A stretch of 43,769 bases of DNA from an uncultured Acidobacteriota bacterium (GTDB lineage: Bacteria > Acidobacteriota > Terriglobia > Bryobacterales > Bryobacteraceae). Below are positions 43,617 through 43,769 of the stretch, piece by piece. Positions within the stretch are counted from its first letter, which is position 1; the number at the start of each line of letters is the position of its first letter. The notes beneath the pieces are model-generated. The model was not told the DNA's origin. It saw nothing but the letters and a program-made list of their open reading frames with translations, and did not search any database. The translations under genes and the position numbers were made by a program. Location of the stretch: assembly GCA_902826685.1 (NCBI GenBank), contig CADEFT010000048.1, forward strand, positions 1 to 43,769, in the 5' to 3' direction.

Positions 43617-43769
43617 GTTGGTGAGCCGCCGGATTCGTTCCATCATTTTTTGCGGCACCCGCCGGCATGCGGACGAGCACGCCGCCATGTGTTGACATCA
43701 ATCTCCTCTACGAAGTGGCGTTTATCCGGCCAATCTCTGCCCGCTCTTATTCTGTAGTGAGCTTTTGGA

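Noticed and set aside
43667..43769. Open frame at the right edge reading CVDINLLYEVAF, slightly like a PIN-toxin start
   Set aside because: The match is only a few residues, with no antitoxin before it, and it runs off the window. Nothing supportable is seen in 43617-43769.

Overview
The window looks like chromosomal DNA of an acidobacterium close to Bryobacter / Candidatus Solibacter. The DNA is GC-rich. It carries a secreted beta-propeller protein ending in a TIGR03437-type domain (a family concentrated in Solibacter relatives), directly followed by a PSD1/planctomycete-cytochrome protein and a DUF1501 protein. The taxonomic call is inference from gene content; there is no rRNA or other marker here.

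Layout. (1) Positions 3-11926, all minus strand: a tight Tad/Flp (type IVc) pilus operon transcribed right to left. The order is DUF192 protein, TadD-like TPR lipoprotein, Flp pilin, a polytopic GT-C-like membrane protein, CpaB, CpaC secretin, TadG-like, two TadE-like pseudopilins, CpaE/TadZ, CpaF/TadA ATPase, TadB, and a TadC cut by the window edge. Many junctions are 4-base start/stop overlaps. No prepilin peptidase (TadV/CpaA) is present. (2) 12077-19435, plus strand: TIGR03437 propeller, PSD1 cytochrome protein, DUF1501 protein. (3) 19432-24596, minus strand: a VOC protein, a decayed VapBC-like remnant, a secreted amidohydrolase, then argF-argH-argR with ArgR boxes in front of argF, then a second toxin-antitoxin remnant. 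(4) 24628-27693, plus: a class III CoA-transferase and an orphan secreted protein. (5) 27701-30155, minus: a YihY/BrkB membrane protein and glpD. (6) 30269-35445, plus: two sodium:solute symporters, an APC amino-acid permease, DUF3311, and a small RGRPP-motif protein with an unusual structured leader. (7) 35453-38811, minus: an ECF sigma factor with its zinc-finger anti-sigma factor, and a roadblock/LC7 protein with a degenerate histidine-kinase-like membrane protein. (8) 38987-40397, plus: an ArsC-like thioredoxin-fold gene with an in-frame UGA at the active site (candidate selenoprotein), then a UxuA-like TIM-barrel protein. (9) 40399-43616: an amidase with a small Tat-signal-like protein (minus), and a divergent PYROXD2/phytoene-dehydrogenase-like FAD oxidoreductase (plus).

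How the parts fit. The Tad block should build an adhesive surface pilus, and a glycosyltransferase-like membrane protein sits immediately behind the pilin. The central block makes arginine under ArgR control, with argR as the last gene of the operon it probably represses. The plus-strand secreted and transport genes fit a heterotroph that breaks down complex organic matter.

The most striking item is at 38987-39331. An intact reading frame has TGA exactly where a UxxC redox motif would sit, with a good ribosome-binding site before it and a SECIS-like hairpin right after it. Two separately truncated VapBC-like modules lie on either side of the arginine/amidohydrolase block.
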